Of a stretch of 38,652 bases of DNA, positions 34,136-38,652 are shown piece by piece (positions within the stretch are counted from its first letter, which is position 1; the number at the start of each line of letters is the position of its first letter). The notes under the pieces are model-generated. The model saw only the letters and a program-made list of their open reading frames with translations. It was not told the DNA's origin and did no database searches. The DNA is from Lachnospiraceae bacterium (GTDB lineage Bacteria; Bacillota; Clostridia; Lachnospirales; Lachnospiraceae), in NCBI GenBank assembly GCA_029219245.1, contig JAQXTA010000048.1, forward strand, positions 1 through 38,652, read 5' to 3'. Made by a program: the position numbers and the translations under genes.

Positions 34136-34384
34136 CTACTCTGTATAGCGAAGCAGCCATACAACACCTGCACCATATCCAATCACTAACGAACTGCAGG
34201 CTCCTGCTGTTACCATATAAGAGCTTAGCAACTCTTCCGGTGCACGACACACAAGTCCAATAATCCATGCTATTACACTTCCTACGATAAACCATAAAAC
34301 CGTATGAATAATCAAAGCCCTATACGCCCGGTTTTCCAATGAAATTTTCTTGTTCCTTGATACACATCGAAAAATATATTTCAT
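34136..34384 (-). CDS. Small two-helix membrane protein, unknown
   Basis: The ATG at 34384 (82 aa, MKYIFRCVSR) has GAGGG 5 nt upstream and is better than the ATG at 34408. A basic N-terminus is followed by two hydrophobic helices (about 25-45 and 57-78) joined by a short loop with CRAPEELLSSY. I do not recognise a family. It is on the same strand as pstS and ends just upstream of the pstS Pho box. Two TTAC repeats 11 bp apart lie upstream (34472-34488), so phosphate control is possible but unproven. Confidence 0.55.
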   Translation of the reverse strand: MKYIFRCVSRNKKISLENRAYRALIIHTVLWFIVGSVIAWIIGLVCRAPEELLSSYMVTAGACSSLVIGYGAGVVWLLRYTE

Positions 34385-34471
34385 AACAACCCTCATTTCT
34401 GCGCACACCCTTTGCGCACTTTTAAAATAATAAATAAAAAAATATCAGTCTATCATTTTTCTGAAAAAAGG

Positions 34472-34488
34472 AAGTAAAATCTGTGTAA
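34472..34488 (-). promoter_or_regulatory. Possible partial Pho box before the small membrane gene
   Basis: Minus strand TTACAC (34488-34483) and TTACTT (34477-34472) are 11 bp apart, as in the two stronger Pho boxes. A third repeat and a good -10 are missing, so this is weak. Confidence 0.3.
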
Positions 34489-34591
34489 GTTTTTTATTTT
34501 ATAAAGCACAAACTTTATTTCAAAACATAACTTATAAAGAAAGAATCCTAAAAATCCATTTTATCCAATTTATTTCCACAGGAGGTTCTTT

Positions 34592-35035
34592 ATGCAATTT
34601 GATGCATCTGCATTGGTAAAAGGAAATGCCCTGTATCCCGATTTACTGGGTGTTGTAACCTTTCATCAGCTTCCCGACGGTGTACTGATAAATGCACAAT
34701 TCAGTGGTCTGCCAACAGTAACGGAAAATGGTCCTGTCCATTTTATGGGTTTCCATATCCACGAAAACGGAAACTGCTCCCAGAATTCCAACCATGATTT
34801 TTCAAACACCGGAAGTCATTATAATCCGGATAACCAGAAACATCCCTTTCATCGAGGTGATATGCCGCCGCTTTTAAACTGCAACGGTTTCGCCTGGCAG
34901 TCATTTCTGACAAACTCTTTTACCATTCCCGAAATCATCGGACGTAGCGTAGTTGTGCATGCTCTTCCGGACGACTTTATGACACAGCCTTCCGGCAATA
35001 GTGGTGCCAAAATCGGTTGCGGCATTATAAATTAA
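34592..35035 (+). CDS. Cytosolic Cu/Zn superoxide dismutase family protein
   Basis: 147 aa, no signal peptide. The metal ligands are all present: Cu ligands His55 and His57 (GFHIHENGNC), bridging His76 (GSHYNP), His123 (VVVHALPDD), and zinc ligands His84, His87 and Asp90 (HPFHRGD). Cys62 and Cys143 can form the conserved disulfide. The active-site Arg of classical enzymes (bovine Arg143) is Lys140 here (SGAKIGCG), which in other SODs reduces but does not abolish activity. Most bacterial Cu/Zn SODs are exported, so a cytosolic one in an anaerobe is unusual. AGGAGG precedes the ATG; the gene appears monocistronic. Confidence 0.9.
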   Translation: MQFDASALVKGNALYPDLLGVVTFHQLPDGVLINAQFSGLPTVTENGPVHFMGFHIHENGNCSQNSNHDFSNTGSHYNPDNQKHPFHRGDMPPLLNCNGFAWQSFLTNSFTIPEIIGRSVVVHALPDDFMTQPSGNSGAKIGCGIIN

Positions 35036-35045
35036 ACGATTAAGT
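35034..35045. repeat. 12-nt direct repeat AAACGATTAAGT, copy 1
   Basis: Overlaps the SOD stop codon. The second copy lies at 35215-35226, so the pair brackets the SOD-chemoreceptor gap. Confidence 0.4.
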
Positions 35046-35053
35046 TATTTTTC

Positions 35054-35094
35054 TTGCAGGATTCTTGTTTTTACGAAAAGGTCCTGCAATTTTT
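35054..35094 (+). terminator. Terminator of the superoxide dismutase gene
   Basis: TTGCAGGA and TCCTGCAA pair over 8 bp around a 20-nt loop that can pair further, and TTTTT follows directly. Confidence 0.7.
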
Positions 35095-35214
35095 CTTCTT
35101 TCTTTTAGTAAAAATGCTTAATTCTTTACTCTTTTATTTGTTATTTTTCATCAAACTTTTGTTTTTTTGCAAAGTAAGTCTGTTAAATTTTCTCGTTTCA
35201 TGTTATGATAACTA

Positions 35215-35226
35215 AAACGATTAAGT
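35215..35226. repeat. 12-nt direct repeat AAACGATTAAGT, copy 2
   Basis: Identical to 35034-35045. It lies in the chemoreceptor leader just after a TATGAT-like -10 sequence, so it may be an operator or mark a small insertion. Confidence 0.4.
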
Positions 35227-35304
35227 AAAATGTTTTTCTATTTATAGAAAGAACAAAAGGATGAAAATCATTATCTAATTTATCCATGAATGGGGGTTTT
35301 GGAT

Positions 35305-37410
35305 ATGGCAAACAAGAAAAAAGAACCAAAAACGAAAAAAGAAAAGAAACCGGCAGTCAGCAGATTCTCTTCTATTCAGACTAAAATTGCATCCGTACTT
35401 ATTTTGTTTATTACAATTGCGGTTCTGGTTGCTGTTTATGTGAATTATAAATACATAACCAATATTTCCAAGGAAACCCTGGTTTCTTATACTGAGAATT
35501 CTTTAATGGAAATTGCTCAGGCACAGGGCAAGTACATAGATGAGTCCATAGAAAAATACAATGCAACTATGACCTATCTGGACAGCTCCGAAAACTTCTT
35601 TGTTTTTAATACCAATAAAGGGAACAAATATTCCAACGAGGTTCATGCGACCTTGAAAAAATACATCGATGCTAATCCAACCCACGAAAGCATCAGCTTT
35701 GTCTGTAAGGAAGATATGATTCTTCATGCAAGCACCGATTCCAAAATGGAAGGTGTTTCTTATGCTGAAGAACCTTTTGTACAATATATTCTGGAAAATA
35801 ATACCCCTGCACAGAGTAACGTCTTCTTTGACTCGGAAACCGGAGAACCTATTATTTCCATCGGTGTTCCGGAAACAAGCCATTTTGATGATACCACTCT
35901 CTCAGGTGTTATGTTCACAAACGTCAAGGTATCGCTTTTTGCAGACACCCTTGCTAATATTCATGTATTTGGCGATTCCAGCTATGCCTATCTGTTGGAC
36001 AGCAATGGCGTATATGTTTACCATCCGGATGAATCCTATGTCGGCACCACTGCAGATGCCGCATTTCTGACCGATTTGATGGCAAATATTGCGTCTGGCA
36101 CTGCTCAGGAGGCTGCGGTTATTTTTGATAAAGCAAACAACCAGTATATAGCCTACAATGTGTCTTCGCTCAATAACTGGATTCTCTGCATTGCCGTTGA
36201 CCGCAATACGATTTTAAGTCCGATTGATAAAATGCGTGAAAGTGCTGTTACCATCAGCCTTGTTATCTGCTGTATCATTATCGCCGTATTTATGATACTT
36301 GGCTTCATCTTTGCAAGTACTATTACTACACCAATTAAGGTTGTTACCAAGGTTATCCGTAAGACTGCGGATCTGGATATATCACAGGATACCTCCTACC
36401 ATCCGCTTCTTCGTAAAAAGGATGAAACCGGCGAAATGAGCCGCGCTGTTTCCAAGATGCGCCAATCCTTCAGCGGTATGATGCGTGATATTTCCGCGAC
36501 CTCGGAGTCTATCAGCTCCAGTGCAAACCGCTTACACGAAATTGCTACTACGGTAAATGACAATGCCAACAGCAACTCGGCAACCGCAGAACAGTTATCA
36601 GCAAGCATGGAAGAAACGGCAGCAAACACTGAAGCTATCAGCCAGGAAATTCGTGACATGGAACAGAATACTTCTGCTATCAACAGCAAAGCAACAGAAG
36701 GTGTTAACTTGTCCGAAGAAATCCTAAAACGTGCCGAGCAGCTCAAGGCCGATACCATAAGTGCCAGTGACAGAACCAGACATATGTACCAGTCTGTTAA
36801 GGCAGATTCCGAGCTTGCTATTGAACATTCCAAAGCCGTTTCCAAGATTAACGACCTGGCAAAGAATATTATGGAAATTGCAAGCCAGACCTCTCTCCTC
36901 TCCCTGAATGCTTCCATTGAAGCTGCAAGAGCCGGAGCACAGGGACGCGGCTTTGCCGTTGTTGCCGATGAAATCGGCAAACTTGCAGAACAGTCTTCCC
37001 AGACTGTCAGCGGCATTACCCAGATTGTTGCTGAAGTCGTTTCCGCCGTTGAAAAAATGGAAGCCAGCCTGACTTCAACTCTGGACTTCTTAGATAAAAC
37101 CGTTTTGGCTGATTATAACAACTTTATGCAGGTCAGTGAACAATATTCAAGCGATGCAGAATTTGTAAACCGCACGATGGCTGATATCGACAGTTCCATC
37201 GACGGGCTGAATCAGACCATGTTAAAGATTGCCGATGCGATTAACCAGATAAACAACTCTATCTCGGAAACAACATCCGGCGTAAACAATGTAGTCGATA
37301 ATAATGCGAACATCGTTGCATTGACTACCGATACCTACAACATGGTAGAAAAGACAATCTCCTACACCGATACTCTCAAAGAGATTGTTGACAGCTTTAC
37401 CCTAAACTGA
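35305..37410 (+). CDS. Methyl-accepting chemotaxis protein (dCache-type sensor)
   Basis: 701 aa from the ATG at 35305, which has GGGGG 8 nt upstream; the ATG at 35290 has no ribosome binding site. A Lys-rich cytosolic start precedes one helix (about 25-45), an extracellular dCache-like sensor (about 50-310), a second helix (about 318-340), HAMP, and a long coiled-coil signalling domain with hairpin tip [30 protein letters not shown] (shown here as a family mark; contacts CheA/CheW). No C-terminal CheR-tethering pentapeptide. No other chemotaxis or flagellar gene is in the window. Ligand unknown. Confidence 0.93.
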   Translation: MANKKKEPKTKKEKKPAVSRFSSIQTKIASVLILFITIAVLVAVYVNYKYITNISKETLVSYTENSLMEIAQAQGKYIDESIEKYNATMTYLDSSENFFVFNTNKGNKYSNEVHATLKKYIDANPTHESISFVCKEDMILHASTDSKMEGVSYAEEPFVQYILENNTPAQSNVFFDSETGEPIISIGVPETSHFDDTTLSGVMFTNVKVSLFADTLANIHVFGDSSYAYLLDSNGVYVYHPDESYVGTTADAAFLTDLMANIASGTAQEAAVIFDKANNQYIAYNVSSLNNWILCIAVDRNTILSPIDKMRESAVTISLVICCIIIAVFMILGFIFASTITTPIKVVTKVIRKTADLDISQDTSYHPLLRKKDETGEMSRAVSKMRQSFSGMMRDISATSESISSSANRLHEIATTVNDNANSNSATAEQLSASMEETAANTEAISQEIRDMEQNTSAINSKATEGVNLSEEILKRAEQLKADTISASDRTRHMYQSVKADSELAIEHSKAVSKINDLAKNIMEIASQTSLLSLNASIEAARAGAQGRGFAVVADEIGKLAEQSSQTVSGITQIVAEVVSAVEKMEASLTSTLDFLDKTVLADYNNFMQVSEQYSSDAEFVNRTMADIDSSIDGLNQTMLKIADAINQINNSISETTSGVNNVVDNNANIVALTTDTYNMVEKTISYTDTLKEIVDSFTLN

Positions 37411-37476
37411 TTTAGATGCTTTTATTCAATAACGCTTACAAGACTTTTTCATTATAAAACTTTCAATCTTCATAAC

Positions 37477-37514
37477 AAAACAACACCTGCCGAACTTTTG
37501 GCAGGTGTTGTTTT
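37477..37514 (+). terminator. Strong terminator of the chemoreceptor gene
   Basis: A perfect 15-bp stem (AAAACAACACCTGCC and its complement) with an 8-nt loop; the 3' arm ends in TTTT. Confidence 0.85.
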
Positions 37515-37561
37515 ATGCTTTTCTATTGTCCGGTTAAATCTATTTCCTCAAAATAAAAAAG

Positions 37562-38010
37562 GAGTTAGAATATCTGGAGTCAGAAATTCAGATAGTTGAT
37601 ATTGCTGAATGGTTATTAGGGAGGGCATAAATGGAGACTTTTTATTTTTTTCAACGGACAATGCGTTGAATATAAGGATGGATATCGTGTTTTCAAAAGG
37701 GATTGATATAAACGGTCATATTGTGCCAGTTAGAAAGCAATCATTGGATATGCATTTAGTGTCATATCTTGGATATCTCTTAGGAGTTCATGGAAAACAA
37801 TGTGCATATTTGTCTGTCATGAAAACAATGGATCAGGGAATCAGTGATATTGCGGTTACCGTTGATGAGAGTTCCAATGCCGTTTCCGGTGTGGCAGAGG
37901 ATACAACACAATCAGTAAATGCAATTTCACTGATACAGGAACAGACGGCAAACAATCAAATAATTTCAAGAGAACTTGAGGGAAAATCCGGACGATTTGA
38001 AAAGGTATAA
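37562..38010 (+). pseudogene. Decayed chemoreceptor fragment, frames broken
   Basis: The frame 37609-38010 ends with an MCP-like tail (MDQGISDIAVTVDESSNAVS and on to ELEGKSGRFEKV), the extreme C-terminus of a chemoreceptor, but lacks sensor, membrane helices, HAMP and hairpin tip. The N-terminal 65 residues match nothing I know. Just upstream, a frame without a start codon reads ELEYLESEIQIVDIAEWLLG and stops at 37630, with a further frame (YKDGYRVFKRD) interrupted near 37705. Overlapping short frames joined to a receptor tail indicate a remnant of deletion and frameshifts, possibly from recombination between receptor genes. Confidence 0.5.
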
Positions 38011-38017
38011 ATAATTC

Positions 38018-38470
38018 TTACCCCACTAACTCTCGAAGCAGTCCCTCGCATCCTTCCACAATATCGTCATAGGTAACATCGAAATTATCCGTATACCAGG
38101 GGTCGGCGATTGCCCGGCTGCTTCCGGCATACTCTAAGAGCTTATGAATTTTGTGTTCCGGATCGCCACCGGCGATGCGTACCATATTGCGGATATTGAC
38201 ATCGTCCATGCCAATCAGATAATCATATTTCTGGTAATCATCCTTAGTCATCTGAATTGCCCGGTGGGGTACTACTGGAATTCCAACCTCACGCAGTTTT
38301 GTTACCGTTCCATAATGCGGAGGATTGCCGATTTCTTCGCGGCTGGTTGCAGCAGAGTTGATTTCAAAGAGATTCTCGAGTCCCCTTTGCTTTACCATAT
38401 ATGTCATAACACTTTCTGCCATAGTACTACGGCAGATATTGCCGTGGCACACAAATAATATTTTAATCAT
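38018..38470 (-). CDS. Low-molecular-weight protein-tyrosine phosphatase
   Basis: 150 aa, normal for the family. The P-loop VCHGNICRST gives nucleophile Cys8 and Arg14, and DPWYTDNF holds the general acid Asp123. It removes phosphate from tyrosines; in Gram-positives such enzymes often act on exopolysaccharide tyrosine kinases or arginine phosphate. No kinase or capsule gene is adjacent. AAGGAG lies 10 nt before the ATG, inside a possible 42-aa ORF whose TGA overlaps this ATG (ATGA). It ends 7 bp from the convergent chemoreceptor remnant. Confidence 0.92.
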   Translation of the reverse strand: MIKILFVCHGNICRSTMAESVMTYMVKQRGLENLFEINSAATSREEIGNPPHYGTVTKLREVGIPVVPHRAIQMTKDDYQKYDYLIGMDDVNIRNMVRIAGGDPEHKIHKLLEYAGSSRAIADPWYTDNFDVTYDDIVEGCEGLLRELVG

Positions 38471-38595
38471 GCCTTTAAAACTCCTTGAAAATGCTGATTT
38501 TCCTTGATTTCACGCCACTTTATACGATTTGCTGTGATAGATTGTTTTCTTCGTTTTCGTCGCATATCGTGGCATAAATTCGTATATTTTGTCAT
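38467..38595 (-). CDS. Possible 42-aa basic leader ORF coupled to the phosphatase
   Basis: From the ATG at 38595 the frame reads MTKYTNLCHDMRRKRRKQSI and continues to a TGA that overlaps the phosphatase ATG. It is strongly basic. The ATGA junction and direction suggest coupling, but there is no good ribosome binding site before it and I recognise no family, so it may be chance. Confidence 0.3.
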   Translation of the reverse strand: MTKYTNLCHDMRRKRRKQSITANRIKWREIKENQHFQGVLKA

Positions 38596-38600
38596 CCAAA

Positions 38601-38648
38601 TTTAGTAAAAATCTTAGTAAAACAGCTCGATTTTCTCATTTTACTAAA
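38601..38648. repeat. TTAGTAAAA repeats, two direct and one inverted
   Basis: TTAGTAAAA occurs at 38602-38610 and 38614-38622 (12-bp period) and inverted as TTTTACTAA at 38639-38647. The cluster sits upstream of the minus-strand 42-aa ORF and phosphatase, an operator-like position, at the very edge of the window. Confidence 0.45.
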
Positions 38649-38652
38649 GACT

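Noticed and set aside
35186-35212. Sigma-D (motility) promoter for the chemoreceptor
   Set aside because: TAAA and ATGATAA are present, but the spacing is 16-17 nt and the GCCG part of the -10 is missing; the match is too weak.
36396-37016. 206-aa minus-strand frame
   Set aside because: A shadow of the conserved chemoreceptor signalling domain; Ala/Ser/Leu-rich by reverse complement of its coiled coil.
1-38652. tRNA, rRNA, CRISPR array, insertion sequence or prophage
   Set aside because: No T-loop/anticodon pattern in the gaps, no regularly spaced repeats, and no transposase, integrase or phage protein among the frames.

Overview
The window looks like chromosomal core DNA of an anaerobic Gram-positive of the Lachnospiraceae (Clostridia). 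The indications are moderate AT richness, a fused acyl-CoA dehydratase activase-type protein, a divergent Lachnospiraceae-style LigA, a DUF6472-like mini-protein, a Bce-type peptide-antibiotic module, and a Pst/Pho regulon with Bacillus-like 11-bp Pho boxes. Genus-level placement is not possible by eye. I saw no rRNA, tRNA, CRISPR array, insertion sequence or phage gene.

Layout. 1-3.1 kb: the 3' part of a large activase/dehydratase-like gene, ended by a strong bidirectional terminator. 3.1-4.8 kb: two small minus-strand genes divergent from metA, with back-to-back promoters whose -35 boxes share a 12-bp palindrome. 4.8-10.3 kb (minus): MBOAT acyltransferase, membrane-anchored SGNH hydrolase, RluF-like pseudouridine synthase and LigA, starting from a good sigma-A promoter. 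10.3-13.3 kb (minus): a GH13 alpha-glucosidase-like enzyme and an RsmF-type rRNA methyltransferase. 13.4-15.7 kb (plus): a TetR regulator and a PutP-type Na+/proline symporter. 15.7-19.8 kb (minus): a four-gene cluster of KE-rich coiled-coil protein, LytTR response regulator, GHKL sensor kinase and a small FliD-like protein. This is the least understood unit and my best candidate for an undescribed system. 20.0-24.4 kb (minus): a complete Bce-type module (response regulator, kinase, ABC ATPase, ABC permease) with TGTAAG repeats before the ABC genes. 24.7-34.4 kb (minus): phosphate genes in two units. These are pstSCAB-phoU, and Na/Pi cotransporter-phoP-phoR followed by an FMN-dependent alpha-hydroxy-acid dehydrogenase. 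Both units are preceded by three direct repeats at exactly 11 bp, with the same 15-bp gap to a -10 box. 34.1-38.6 kb: a small membrane protein, a cytosolic Cu/Zn superoxide dismutase, a chemotaxis receptor, a decayed chemoreceptor fragment, and a low-molecular-weight tyrosine phosphatase coupled to a possible 42-aa ORF.

How the parts fit. Three complete two-component systems (LytTR/GHKL, Bce-type and PhoPR) lie within about 12 kb, each in an operon with its likely output genes. The phosphate region reads as a closed regulatory loop: the Pho-box promoter before the Na/Pi cotransporter also drives phoP and phoR. The remaining genes are mostly housekeeping (rRNA modification, ligase, methionine biosynthesis) mixed with surface modification and transport.
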